IMG/VR virus record: IMGVR_UViG_3300017751_000324
Span: 1-20,638 of that record
Strand: one strand, 5' to 3'
DNA length: 20,638 nucleotides
DNA from: a virus
The notes beneath the pieces were generated by a model. It worked only from the letters and a program-made list of their open reading frames with translations, ran no database searches and was not told where the DNA came from. Positions within the stretch are counted from its first letter, which is position 1. The number at the start of each line of letters is the position of its first letter. Below, one piece after another: positions 1-8,078 of the stretch. The translations under genes were made by a program, and so were the position numbers.

Positions 1-1
1 T

Positions 2-106
2 GAAAACAGAATACACAGCGAGGAGATTATTCCAAAACTTTTATATCTAGGTGATAAGCTCTGGAATGTAGATGTACAATATTTTTTAGACAATGGAGAC
101 TTTTAA
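2..106 (+). CDS. 3' end of an unidentified gene (partial)
   Basis: A reading frame is open from the left edge of the window and ends with TAA at 104-106. It encodes 34 residues, ending in WNVDVQYFLDNGDF. The other two plus-strand frames are closed early here. The end overlaps the next gene's ATG (93) by 14 bases, a common arrangement in phage operons. I do not recognise the product; only its C-terminus is visible. An alternative is that it is the N-terminal part of the kinase-like protein that follows, separated by a frame change, because that protein lacks the first strands of the kinase N-lobe. Confidence 0.45.
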   Translation, partial: ENRIHSEEIIPKLLYLGDKLWNVDVQYFLDNGDF

Positions 107-521
107 GAAAAAATTTCAAACAAAAACGAAAATGGAGAGGGAGGTTTATTTTTTAAATAAGCTATCTTCTTATAAATATTTTCCCAAAGTAGTGAGCGTG
201 AATAAAGATACAAATGAATTAGAAATGTCTTTTTGCGGAGATGTTTTAGAGGAAGGTTTCGAACCTAAGCTTTGGAAAAAACAGACAAGGGAAATAATTA
301 GCATTTTAGAAAAAGAAAATATATACCATAACGATATTCATGATGAAAATTTTCTCTGCAAGGATAATAAAATCTTTTTGGTGGATTTTGGGAGAGCGAC
401 AGAAAATAAAGAGGCATTCCCTTTTTTGAATGTACCCTCTTCCTGCTTGAACGATTGCAATTCTTTTTTTCATGTCTTTTTATATGCAGAAAAGAACTTT
501 AAAAAAATACACAGAGTATGA
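93..521 (+). CDS. Mini protein-kinase-like protein (RIO/Bud32-type core)
   Basis: This 142-residue protein carries the core signatures of the protein kinase fold. A glutamate in an EREVYFL helix (about residue 16) sits where the alpha-C helix glutamate is expected. A catalytic loop HNDIHDEN (79-86) supplies the catalytic Asp81 and metal-binding Asn86, and a VDFG motif (97-100) supplies the second metal ligand. By family knowledge such proteins bind ATP and phosphorylate proteins or small molecules; the substrate here is unknown. The glycine-rich loop is missing and the C-lobe is very short, so it is a minimal or N-terminally truncated kinase, resembling small predicted kinases seen in other phage genomes. 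It overlaps the upstream frame by 14 bases and the terminase start by 4 bases (ATGA at 518-521), so it is probably co-translated with the terminase. No Shine-Dalgarno is visible. Confidence 0.75.
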   Translation: METFKKKFQTKTKMEREVYFLNKLSSYKYFPKVVSVNKDTNELEMSFCGDVLEEGFEPKLWKKQTREIISILEKENIYHNDIHDENFLCKDNKIFLVDFGRATENKEAFPFLNVPSSCLNDCNSFFHVFLYAEKNFKKIHRV

Positions 522-2368
522 GTTGGGATACAGGAAATCAAAAACCCCTAGATAGGGATAATATTAATAAACAAGTTTTAGATCTAGAGGGCTACCTTGA
601 AGATAACAAAGCTAAGTATTACTTATATAAGTTCTTAAAAGACAACGTAACATTCACAACAGAATTATTAACTGGCGTCGAATTATTCCCTTTCCAGCAT
701 ATGGCTGTAAAGGCCATGATGGAGAATGATTATTTTCTGGGTATATGGTCTCGCGGCATGTCTAAATCGTTCTCTACGGGCATTTTCGCGCTATTAGACG
801 CTATGCTGAATCAGGGTGTCCATATCGGTATTATTTCAAAATCTTTTCGTCAATCAAAAATGATTTTTCGCAAGATTGAAGATATATCTCAAGATAAAAA
901 AGCAGAATTATTTCGACAGTGTATCGGTAAGGTTAGCAAATCAAACGATGAGTGGTCAATGCAGATTGGGAAAAGCAGAATTACAGCCCTTCCCCTCGGC
1001 GATGGAGAAAAGCTTCGCGGCTTTCGTTTTCAAAGAATTATTGTTGATGAGCTTTTGCTTATGCCTGAAAAAGTTTTGAATGAGGTCATTATGCCATTCT
1101 TGGCTGTTGTGGAAAACCCGACGGAAAGACAAAAAATTAGCGATGCAGAAGATTGTATGATTGCCGCTGGCAAAATGACAGAAGAAGAGCGTACGGAATG
1201 GCCTTCTAACAAAATGATAGGACTGTCGTCGGCTTCTTATAAATTTGAATATTTGTATAAAATGTATCAAGCTTATGAAAATATGATCTTTAATCCTGGC
1301 GCTAAAAACCAAGGCAGAAGATGTATTATGCAATTTAGTTATGATTGCGCTCCAAAAGCCCTGTATGATGAAAACTTAATATCGCAGGCCAGGGGCACGA
1401 TGAGTCAGTCACAGATTGATAGAGAGTTTAACGCTCAGTTTACTGATGATAGTGCTGGTTATTTTAAGATTAGTAAAATGGCAGACTGCACAATCGAAGA
1501 TGGGGAATCCCCTTCTATAGAGGTTGCTGGAGAAGAGGGCTCTGAATACATACTAGCGTTTGACCCATCATGGTCCGAATCTGAAGCTTCTGATGATTTT
1601 GCTATGCAGGTTATTAAGCTAATACCAGAAAAGAAAAAGGGCGTTGTGGTACACAGCTACGCTCTTCCTGGAACGAACTTAAAAAAGCATATGACTTACT
1701 TTAAATATATTATTGATCATTTTAATGTGATTATGATTGTGGGTGACTATAACGGCGGTGTACAATTTATGAATTCTTGTAACGAGAGCGATTTATTTAA
1801 GAAAGATAAACTAGAAATAGGTATGTTTGATGCTGGTTTAGATAACCCGCATGATTATGTAAAAGATCTAAAAGAAGCGAGGAGGGGTTACAATGTCTCA
1901 AATAAAACTATTTGTTACTTAAGAAAACCAACTTCTGTTTGGATTAGAAATGGTAACGAAATGTTGCAGACCGCTTTCGATAGGGAAAAACTTTATTTTG
2001 CAGCTACAGCTATGGACGACAACTACTCGATCCAGAGGGCTAAAAAAATACCAATAAAAGATTTAAAATTTTCCAAATACGAAGACGAAAAGAATGCTGG
2101 CGCAAAAATGATTGAATTTGTTGAACACCAGAAGGATATGATTGACCTGACAAAGGCTGAATGTGCTTTAATTCAAGTTTCTAGTTCTAATGGTGGCACT
2201 CAAAGTTTCGATTTGCCCAGCAACCTAAAAAGGCAGAAGGGTGTGGATAGGCCAAGAAAGGACTCTTACTCCGCTCTGGTGCTAGGCAACTGGGGAATGA
2301 ACATATATTATGATATGATGGATATACCAGAAGAAAGCAATCACGGCTTCACTCCTATGTTTATTTAA
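518..2368 (+). CDS. terL: Terminase large subunit (ATPase and nuclease)
   Basis: This is the DNA-packaging motor that drives genome translocation into the prohead and cuts the concatemer. The N-terminal ATPase shows a deviant Walker A, SRGMSKS (78-84), a Walker B, IIVDE (174-178), with catalytic Glu178, and a coupling motif GLSSAS (235-240). The C-terminal RNase H-like nuclease has Asp349 in ILAFDPS, Asp410 in IVGDYNG, and Asp582 in RKDSYSALVLG, the expected three-acid pattern. At 616 residues the length is normal. The residue before the Walker lysine is serine rather than glycine, as in lambda gpA. The start overlaps the kinase-like gene by 4 bases, and the portal follows after 52 bases. No small terminase subunit is recognisable in the window; it may lie further upstream. 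Confidence 0.95.
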   Translation: MSWDTGNQKPLDRDNINKQVLDLEGYLEDNKAKYYLYKFLKDNVTFTTELLTGVELFPFQHMAVKAMMENDYFLGIWSRGMSKSFSTGIFALLDAMLNQGVHIGIISKSFRQSKMIFRKIEDISQDKKAELFRQCIGKVSKSNDEWSMQIGKSRITALPLGDGEKLRGFRFQRIIVDELLLMPEKVLNEVIMPFLAVVENPTERQKISDAEDCMIAAGKMTEEERTEWPSNKMIGLSSASYKFEYLYKMYQAYENMIFNPGAKNQGRRCIMQFSYDCAPKALYDENLISQARGTMSQSQIDREFNAQFTDDSAGYFKISKMADCTIEDGESPSIEVAGEEGSEYILAFDPSWSESEASDDFAMQVIKLIPEKKKGVVVHSYALPGTNLKKHMTYFKYIIDHFNVIMIVGDYNGGVQFMNSCNESDLFKKDKLEIGMFDAGLDNPHDYVKDLKEARRGYNVSNKTICYLRKPTSVWIRNGNEMLQTAFDREKLYFAATAMDDNYSIQRAKKIPIKDLKFSKYEDEKNAGAKMIEFVEHQKDMIDLTKAECALIQVSSSNGGTQSFDLPSNLKRQKGVDRPRKDSYSALVLGNWGMNIYYDMMDIPEESNHGFTPMFI

Positions 2369-2393
2369 AAAAAGTTAAAAAAGTAACTTTTAA

Positions 2394-2415
2394 ATTGTGT
2401 AAAGTAACTTATAAT
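2394..2415 (+). promoter_or_regulatory. Candidate phage promoter upstream of portal gene
   Basis: The terminase-portal gap contains TTGTGTAAAG (2395-2404), a member of the repeated GTGTAA motif found before other genes here, followed by a perfect TATAAT (2410-2415) five bases before the portal ATG. No convincing -35 box lies 17 bases upstream. If either element is a -10 box, transcription would begin at or just before the start codon. Confidence 0.45.
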
Positions 2416-2420
2416 ACATC

Positions 2421-4373
2421 ATGCCCAAAAGAAAATACACAAAAAAATCCGATTATTGGAACAACTTTAAAAAGGTTACCCCAGAGGCTTCAAAATTTCA
2501 AGAAGTGGCTGAGCCTGCTACAGCGGGCGAGGCATACCACGTTTCCCAGGGGTCGTACAGCAGATCTGGTTCTGTGAGTAATCTCTCATCGTCTACAACA
2601 AGCACAAGAATAAATAGATCTTCTGTTACGACCCCACCAAACAAATTTAGCCAAATAAGAGCTGGAATGCTTCCTTATGAAATGGCTTCTGATGGAGCTA
2701 ATGTCAGAGATGCTATTGAACTTTGCCAAAAGGCTTACGCCAATGTACCTATCTTTAGAAATACTATTGATATGATGTCTGAGTTCGCGAATGCGGAACT
2801 TTACTTGGAGGGAGGAAACTCAACTTCTAGAAATTTTTTCAACAAGCTGTTGGATAGAATCAAAATTTGGGATCTTAAAGATCAGTATTTCAGGGAGTAT
2901 TATAGAAGTGGAAATATCTTTCTTTACAGGGTGGACGGTAAATTCAGCATAGAAGATTATAAAAAGTTTTCTCAAACTGTTTCAGATGGCCCTTCTTTGA
3001 ATAAGTTCCCATTAAAATATGTTGTTTTGAACCCTTTTGAAATAGTAGCTAAGCGGAGTACCGTATTCAACACAAAAGATGGGGGTTACGCAAAAATACT
3101 TTCTGAGTTCGATATAGAAAGATTAGCTAGCCCTAAAAACGATTATGATAAGGCTGTGTTTGACGCCTTGGACCCAGAAGTTAAAGAGCAAATTAAGGGC
3201 GGCGCTTATTTTAAAGACGGGCTTCAGATAAATTTAAAAAGCGAAAAAATGTCTTATAGTTTTTACAAGAAACAAGATTACGAGCCATTTGCTATCCCGT
3301 TCGGTTACCCAGTTCTTGAAGACATAAATGCAAAGATGGAAATGAAGAAGATGGACCAAGCCATCATGAGGACGGTTGAAAACGTAATTCTTATGATCAC
3401 AATGGGTGCGGAGCCAGATAAAGGAGGCATTAATCCCAATAACGTGAAAGCTATGCAGACTCTTTTTCAAAACGAATCTGTTGGACGCGTTTTAGTTTCC
3501 GACTACACAACAAAAGCAGATTTTGTTATTCCAGATATTAATAAGGTGGTTGGTCCTGGCAAGTACCAAGTTATTAATCAAGACATCAAAGATGGTTTGC
3601 AGAACATAGCCCTGAATGATGATAAGTACAATGGCGCTGAAATGAAAACTCGCGTATTTTTGGATAGACTTAAGGAAGCTCGCGAGGCGTTTATCCAAGA
3701 CTTTTTGCAGCCAGAAATTCGCAGAATTGCTTTAGACTTGGGTTTTAGATCCTACCCGACTGTTAAGTTTAAGGATATTGATTTGCGTGACGAAACTCAA
3801 TTGATGAGAGTCGCTACAAGACTTATGGAGCTTGGTCTTATTACTGCAGAACAAGGCATGGAACTCTTCCAAACTGGTAAATTTCCATTAGCAGAAAACC
3901 TAGAAAAAGCTCAAGAAAAATTCGTAGACCAAAGAGAAAAAGGTTATTTCAACCCAATAGTTGGCGGAGTTCCTATGATTGATTCAGAAACTGGTGAAGA
4001 AGAACCAGCAAAAACCAGCAACCCAACAAAAGGTATGTCGGGTCGCCCAGAAGGTTCAAAAGACCAGTTCTCTAGGGAAAATATCCAAGGCACTATTTAT
4101 GAAATAGAAGCATTAAACTCTATAGCTAAAGAAAAAATGCTAGAAAAACTGAACATAGAATCTCTTAACGAAAACCAAGAAAAAATGATAAGCCAATTAT
4201 GCGAATCTGTTATTTGTGCATCGGAAAAAGAAAATTGGACAGAAACCGTTGCTTCTTGTGTAAACGATTTTAGTGAAATCGAAAAACTAGGCTCACTGGA
4301 AGGCGTGCTTAGTATTTCAGAAGCGCACAGATTAGAAATTTACCCTTCAGCAATTTTACACCATTCAAAATGA
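2421..4373 (+). CDS. Portal protein
   Basis: A 650-residue protein directly after the terminase and before the protease-scaffold, the standard place for the portal. The portal forms a dodecameric ring at one capsid vertex, the channel for DNA and docking site of the terminase. The sequence has a basic, Ser/Thr-rich N-terminal extension (1-75), then a long mixed alpha/beta core with a segment rich in aromatic residues (REYYRSGNIFLYRVDG, about 155-175) and a helical stem/wing region rich in MK and DR pairs (about 290-430). A polar linker near 540 contains GMSGRPEGSKDQ, a low-complexity turn that I have seen in portal C-termini of related phages. The last 100 residues are acidic and helical and may extend inside the capsid. 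Its ATG overlaps nothing upstream, and its stop overlaps the next ATG (4370). Confidence 0.85.
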   Translation: MPKRKYTKKSDYWNNFKKVTPEASKFQEVAEPATAGEAYHVSQGSYSRSGSVSNLSSSTTSTRINRSSVTTPPNKFSQIRAGMLPYEMASDGANVRDAIELCQKAYANVPIFRNTIDMMSEFANAELYLEGGNSTSRNFFNKLLDRIKIWDLKDQYFREYYRSGNIFLYRVDGKFSIEDYKKFSQTVSDGPSLNKFPLKYVVLNPFEIVAKRSTVFNTKDGGYAKILSEFDIERLASPKNDYDKAVFDALDPEVKEQIKGGAYFKDGLQINLKSEKMSYSFYKKQDYEPFAIPFGYPVLEDINAKMEMKKMDQAIMRTVENVILMITMGAEPDKGGINPNNVKAMQTLFQNESVGRVLVSDYTTKADFVIPDINKVVGPGKYQVINQDIKDGLQNIALNDDKYNGAEMKTRVFLDRLKEAREAFIQDFLQPEIRRIALDLGFRSYPTVKFKDIDLRDETQLMRVATRLMELGLITAEQGMELFQTGKFPLAENLEKAQEKFVDQREKGYFNPIVGGVPMIDSETGEEEPAKTSNPTKGMSGRPEGSKDQFSRENIQGTIYEIEALNSIAKEKMLEKLNIESLNENQEKMISQLCESVICASEKENWTETVASCVNDFSEIEKLGSLEGVLSISEAHRLEIYPSAILHHSK

Positions 4374-4690
4374 AAGAAATTAAAAACCCACTCGTAGCGA
4401 ATATAAATCGCTCTAACGGAGATGTAGAAATCTCGATTGCTAAAAAATACAGCGAAACAGAGGAAGCTATGTACAAATCATATATGAGTATTTGTTCTAT
4501 GGACGACAAAGCTCTGATTGATACTTCAGGCATGGATGAAGGAGCCACTGCAAAAAGTTGTGGGATGCAGTATGACAAAATGAGAGCTATGATGAACGAA
4601 GTCGGTGAGGGCGGATTGACAGAAAAACAAAAACAACTCCCCGCAGCTTTGCAAAAAGCAATCCTTGAAAAAATGAAAAAGGATGCATAA
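4370..4690 (+). CDS. Small conserved-position head protein, function unknown
   Basis: A 106-residue soluble protein with no transmembrane segment or signal peptide. Its start overlaps the portal stop (ATGA at 4370-4373) and its end overlaps the next start by 8 bases, so it is translationally coupled to both. The C-terminal half is helical and lysine-rich, with LTEKQKQLPAALQKAILEKM near residues 83-102. I do not recognise a family. The position between portal and prohead protease suggests a minor head or assembly protein, but that is inferred from context only. Confidence 0.75.
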   Translation: MKEIKNPLVANINRSNGDVEISIAKKYSETEEAMYKSYMSICSMDDKALIDTSGMDEGATAKSCGMQYDKMRAMMNEVGEGGLTEKQKQLPAALQKAILEKMKKDA

Positions 4691-6236
4691 GTATACCACA
4701 ACTTTCGAATTTGAAGTTAAAGCCTGTGAAGAAATAGCAGGAATTAACGTGAGCGAAGCTAATATTGAAAATCTTAGATCTTTAATACCGACATCGGTAG
4801 ATCTAGAAAAAAATATCGACTTGATTGGTGTTGCATTTAATGCTGCTGTTGTAAACGAGTTCAATAAAAACGGAGATGGCATTGATACCAAAACCGCAAT
4901 TGAATCAGTGCAACAATTCATTCATAAGCCAACTAATATAGAGCACAATAAGAAAAAAGTTGTGGGTCATATTGTTAACGCTGGGTTTAGCGACTATTCA
5001 GACAGCACTGTTTTGATTAATATAGACGAAAATCAAAAAGATGCATTCAATATTGCTCTTGGCGCTGTTGTTTATAAAACCGTTGATAAGGATTTTGCTA
5101 CAATGCTTGAAAATAGCACCAACCCAAAAAACAAAATGCATAATACAGTCTCTGCAAGTTGGGAAATAGGGTTTAGTGAGTACAGCATTGCTATTGGCAG
5201 TAAGAATTTAAAGGATGCCGAGATTATTTCTGATCCCGAAAAAGTGAAAGAAATGAAGGGTGTTCTTAAGAGCTTTGGGGGCAAAGGAGTGACCGAGGAC
5301 GGTCGCCCAGTTTACCGATTAATTACTGGAAAAGTATATCCTCTTGGTATTGGTTTTACTATGAAACCTGCGGCTAATGTCAAAGGCGTTATCAGCAACG
5401 AGTACAAAGAAGAAGAAAATATTAAACAAGATAAGGATCAACTTGTTGATAATTCCAACAAAGCCCAAGCGGCTCATTTAAAAAAAATATCCGCCGAAAT
5501 TTCACAAAATTTAAAAAATACTGTAAATAACACTAAAATCATGGACTTAGAAACACTCTTATCAGAATTGAAGGACTCTCTCGCGGAAAAGAAATTCTCC
5601 GAAGAAGCGGTCGCTGGCATGACTTCGACTTTTGCCGAAGCCATTAAACAAAAAGATGACGAGTACCAAGCTTCTCTTGAGGCTGCAGAAAAAGAAAAGG
5701 CTGAAATCGCATCCGCGAGAGAAGAACTTGAAAAATCTGTAGAATCTATAAAAGAGGAACTTAAGGTAGCTCAGGAGCGCATTGGCGATTTTGAATCAGA
5801 GAAGAGAGCTGAAGAAGCTGTCGCTCGTTTCAACACACGTATGGAAGAAATCGATTCTATTTACGATCTCGAAGAAAGTGATAGCTCTTTTATCGCTGAG
5901 AAGATTAAAGGTCTTGATGATGCAGAAGAATCTTTCGCATCTTTCAAAGATGAACTCGCTGTTTTTTGGGCTTCTAAAAATAAAGAAGCTAAAGCAAAGA
6001 TCGAAGATGAAATCAAAGCTCGTGTTGAAGCAGAAATTGAAAAGCGCCTTACTACAGTAGAAGCCTCTGAAATCACTGAAGAAGTGGTTGCTGAAGAAGT
6101 TAATGTTGAGAAGGCTCTTGAAAATGCAGAAGCTACTGACACTGTTCTCCCTAACAATAACGAAGCTCAAGCTTCAAAAACAACTTTAAAGGAAAAGTTC
6201 GCTGCTGCGTTTAGCCGCGACAATGTCCTTGGATAA
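4683..6236 (+). CDS. Prohead protease-scaffold fusion
   Basis: A 517-residue protein that appears to join two functions. Residues 1-235 look like a phage prohead maturation protease of the assemblin/U35-S78 type: FIHKPTNIEHNK (79-90) provides the candidate catalytic His88, and TVSASWEIGF (145-154) provides candidate nucleophile Ser147 or Ser149, the usual His then Ser order. Residues 287-517 are highly acidic and helical, with a predicted coiled coil at about 325-385 (repeating E/K heptads) and a short basic helix at the very C-terminus (KTTLKEKFAAAFSRD), the classic composition of a scaffold that binds capsid protein. In known phages the protease degrades the scaffold during maturation. Its start overlaps the upstream gene by 8 bases. 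An internal in-frame ATG at 5541 could give the scaffold alone. The exact catalytic residues are inferred. Confidence 0.8.
   Translation: MHKYTTTFEFEVKACEEIAGINVSEANIENLRSLIPTSVDLEKNIDLIGVAFNAAVVNEFNKNGDGIDTKTAIESVQQFIHKPTNIEHNKKKVVGHIVNAGFSDYSDSTVLINIDENQKDAFNIALGAVVYKTVDKDFATMLENSTNPKNKMHNTVSASWEIGFSEYSIAIGSKNLKDAEIISDPEKVKEMKGVLKSFGGKGVTEDGRPVYRLITGKVYPLGIGFTMKPAANVKGVISNEYKEEENIKQDKDQLVDNSNKAQAAHLKKISAEISQNLKNTVNNTKIMDLETLLSELKDSLAEKKFSEEAVAGMTSTFAEAIKQKDDEYQASLEAAEKEKAEIASAREELEKSVESIKEELKVAQERIGDFESEKRAEEAVARFNTRMEEIDSIYDLEESDSSFIAEKIKGLDDAEESFASFKDELAVFWASKNKEAKAKIEDEIKARVEAEIEKRLTTVEASEITEEVVAEEVNVEKALENAEATDTVLPNNNEAQASKTTLKEKFAAAFSRDNVLG
5521..5530 (+). promoter_or_regulatory. Variant promoter-like motif inside protease-scaffold gene
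   Basis: CTGTAAATA lies 11 bases before an in-frame ATG (5541). The same nonamer, preceded by a similar A/T run, lies 12 bases before the tail tube start on the minus strand. This is a weaker relative of the GTGTAA motif seen elsewhere in the window. It lies in coding sequence, so chance occurrence is possible. Confidence 0.25.
5541..6236 (+). CDS. Possible nested scaffold protein (internal start)
   Basis: The ATG at codon 287 of the protease-scaffold gene starts exactly at the boundary between the protease-like part and the acidic coiled-coil part. Translation from it would give a 231-residue scaffold beginning MDLETLLSELKDS. Many phages make free scaffold this way, lambda Nu3 inside gene C being the best-known case. 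The upstream bases are A-rich like those of other genes here, and a promoter-like CTGTAAATA precedes it. It is an alternative product of the same frame, not an independent gene. Evidence is positional only. Confidence 0.4.
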   Translation: MDLETLLSELKDSLAEKKFSEEAVAGMTSTFAEAIKQKDDEYQASLEAAEKEKAEIASAREELEKSVESIKEELKVAQERIGDFESEKRAEEAVARFNTRMEEIDSIYDLEESDSSFIAEKIKGLDDAEESFASFKDELAVFWASKNKEAKAKIEDEIKARVEAEIEKRLTTVEASEITEEVVAEEVNVEKALENAEATDTVLPNNNEAQASKTTLKEKFAAAFSRDNVLG

Positions 6237-6259
6237 AAAATATTTAAACTAAAAAAATT

Positions 6260-6880
6260 ATGGCATTAAGATTACTCCCATTCAGACAATATAACGAGCA
6301 TGACGTAGTAAATATGTTTGCTCTTAACTCCGCTTCGGTTCTTGAGTCCACCACTGGTGATGGCGCAGGTTCCAATGGCGTTTTTGTTAAAGTAACAAAC
6401 GGAAACTTTGACCAAGAAGTCATTACTTACGGTAGTGATTCTTACCTTGGCAAGACAGATTATCCTTTTGTTGGCGGCGACATGTATCCAACTAACCCTC
6501 TTGAAGTCAATGTTGCTGCTTCTGGCGAAATCCCTCTGGGACTGACTCTGAATCAAACAGCTAAAGCTGACGAAAATGGAGAGAAGCTCATTTACAATAC
6601 AACCAAAAAAGAAGAGCTTCAAGCTGTTCTTCCTGGCCAAAGCGTTCCAGTTGTAACTAAAGGCATCTTCACTCTTTCTGCAAATGCTATCGAAGGTGGC
6701 GCAGCTTCTGTATTCACTGTTGGTGATGGTTTTGAAGTTGCTGGCGCTGGCACTGTTGGCCCTGCCACTCTAGGCTCTGCCACTTCTCTCGGTTCTATTC
6801 TTGGAACTGGATCTCGCGCCTCTCAAGGCGGCCTCACTGATCAATTCGCTGGTGACTACGTAGTCGTCAAAATTGGTTAA
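6260..6880 (+). CDS. Probable capsid decoration/stabilising protein
   Basis: A 206-residue protein directly upstream of the major capsid gene, the usual place for a head-decoration protein. The N-terminus MALRLLPFRQYNEHDVVNMF is a conserved opening I associate with proteins preceding the capsid gene in marine phages. The middle (about 65-140) is beta-rich, with PLGLTLNQTAKADENGEKL and a VLPGQSVPVVTKGI segment that suggests a small beta-barrel. The C-terminus is glycine/alanine-rich and low in charge. There is no signal peptide. Codons favour C-ending synonyms as in the capsid gene, consistent with high expression. The upstream leader is A-rich with no Shine-Dalgarno. The decoration role is inferred from position and composition; a head fibre or minor capsid protein is possible. 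Confidence 0.65.
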   Translation: MALRLLPFRQYNEHDVVNMFALNSASVLESTTGDGAGSNGVFVKVTNGNFDQEVITYGSDSYLGKTDYPFVGGDMYPTNPLEVNVAASGEIPLGLTLNQTAKADENGEKLIYNTTKKEELQAVLPGQSVPVVTKGIFTLSANAIEGGAASVFTVGDGFEVAGAGTVGPATLGSATSLGSILGTGSRASQGGLTDQFAGDYVVVKIG

Positions 6881-6899
6881 TAAAAAAGAATTTAAGAAT

Positions 6900-7991
6900 A
6901 TGAAAATTACTTTAAAAAACACTCCCGAACAAGTCGAACTGGTAAAAGCAATGGCTTCTCGCAATCGCGATGTAGCTTATGAAGCACAAACTGCTCTTGC
7001 CGAATTCATTGGCCCTGTTCTCGCAGAAGTTATCAACAATGCTCCAGCATTGTCTAACCTCTTCACCACTCTTCAGTATAATGCTGATGATAATCCTTCA
7101 ATTCCTCTGGATCTGTATTTCGACGTTTCTGACGAAGATTATGTCAAAGTATTCAGCCAAAGCCGTGCTGGCGGTCTTCCTACTTCGGAAGTACTCCCAA
7201 CATCTGCAGAACTCAAGATCGCTACTTACAATCTTGATTCCGCAGTGAGCTTTGATCGCCGTTACGCTGCTAAGAGCCGCATGGACGTTGTCGCTAAGAC
7301 AATGACTCGTGTTGCTCAAGAAATCCTTCTTAAGCAAAACACAATCTCCGCTAACGTAATCATGAAAGCCCTTGCTAATGCAACTACAAACGGCTATTCT
7401 CACGTTATCGGCGCTCAAACAGCAGATCGTTTCACATTGGCTGATTTGAATGCACTTACGACACGCTCTAAGAGAATCACCACTTCATTTGCTGGTGGCA
7501 CTCCTGACGCTCGTCAAGGCCGTGGCATGACTGACATCATCGTTTCTCCTGAAATCGTTGAAGAGCTTCGTGCAATTGCTTACAACCCAATCAACACTAA
7601 AGCTGCTCCTGGTGCTGGTGCCAACTCTAACGTTCAAACTGCTGACGTTATTGCTGAAGAAGCCTACCGCGCTGCTGGCGCTCCTGAGTTCTACGGCATC
7701 AATGTCATTGAGCTTAATGAATTTGGTGATGGGCAGAAGTTCAACGCTATCTACGGCGCAGCCGCTGGTGTTGGTTTCACTCCTGCTTCAGATCAAATCG
7801 TTGTTGGTATCGACCGTAGCCGTGAGGCTCTTATCCGCCCTGTAGCTGTTGACAGCGAAAACGGTGGAGAGTTCAACCTCATCGCTGACGATCAGTACAG
7901 TATCCGCCAAAACAAGATCGGTTACTTCGGTGGTCTTGAAGAAGGTCGTGTTGTTCTTGACAACCGCGCACTTGTTGGTGTGACTGTTTAA
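6900..7991 (+). CDS. Major capsid protein (HK97-fold type)
   Basis: A 363-residue protein that would form the icosahedral shell. Features that fit: it follows protease-scaffold and decoration genes; it is moderately acidic, has no membrane segment, and has a typical capsid length. An N-terminal helical region (about 10-45) is followed by a segment with aromatic and acidic residues (YFDVSDEDYVKVFSQS, about 69-84) like an E-loop, a long helix near 125-155, and a beta-rich C-terminal half. The gene ends at the strongest terminator in the window. I chose ATG 6900 over an in-frame TTG at 6873 because the ATG has an A-rich leader like its neighbours, while the TTG lies inside the upstream gene. Codon use is the most biased in the window, as expected for an abundant protein. 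Confidence 0.88.
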   Translation: MKITLKNTPEQVELVKAMASRNRDVAYEAQTALAEFIGPVLAEVINNAPALSNLFTTLQYNADDNPSIPLDLYFDVSDEDYVKVFSQSRAGGLPTSEVLPTSAELKIATYNLDSAVSFDRRYAAKSRMDVVAKTMTRVAQEILLKQNTISANVIMKALANATTNGYSHVIGAQTADRFTLADLNALTTRSKRITTSFAGGTPDARQGRGMTDIIVSPEIVEELRAIAYNPINTKAAPGAGANSNVQTADVIAEEAYRAAGAPEFYGINVIELNEFGDGQKFNAIYGAAAGVGFTPASDQIVVGIDRSREALIRPVAVDSENGGEFNLIADDQYSIRQNKIGYFGGLEEGRVVLDNRALVGVTV

Positions 7992-8013
7992 TTCAGATTA
8001 AATACTTAAAACT

Positions 8014-8043
8014 AAGCCGTCCCATTTGGGGCGGCTTTTTTTT
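8014..8043 (+). terminator. Intrinsic terminator after major capsid gene
   Basis: A 10-bp stem pairs 8014-8023 with 8028-8037 around an ATTT loop (AAGCCGTCCC with GGGGCGGCTT, one G-U pair) and runs into eight T residues (8036-8043). It lies 22 bases after the capsid stop. The candidate promoter for the next gene begins inside its T-run. Confidence 0.93.
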
Positions 8044-8052
8044 GTGTAATAT
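8042..8052 (+). promoter_or_regulatory. Candidate phage promoter after capsid terminator
   Basis: TTGTGTAATAT follows the terminator directly, 26 bases before the ATG at 8079. A promoter is needed here because the terminator should end upstream transcription. It is a member of the motif set at 2395, 8715, 11880, 12942, 12975 and 15000. Confidence 0.5.
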
Positions 8053-8078
8053 TGGTGCGTTTCTTTTATCATATAAAT

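Noticed and set aside
956-1333. Long minus-strand open frames opposite terminase, protease-scaffold and decoration genes
   Set aside because: Composition is that of shadow frames (F, S, L-rich), without leaders or recognisable domains; the plus-strand gene explains each region.
6873-6899. TTG start for the major capsid gene
   Set aside because: It lies within the end of the decoration gene and needs a rare start codon. ATG 6900 is a better fit.
8052-8078. TTG (8052) or GTG (8055) start for the gene after the capsid terminator
   Set aside because: The extra residues (VRFFYHIN) would come from promoter-like sequence. ATG 8079 has an A/T-rich leader like the other genes.
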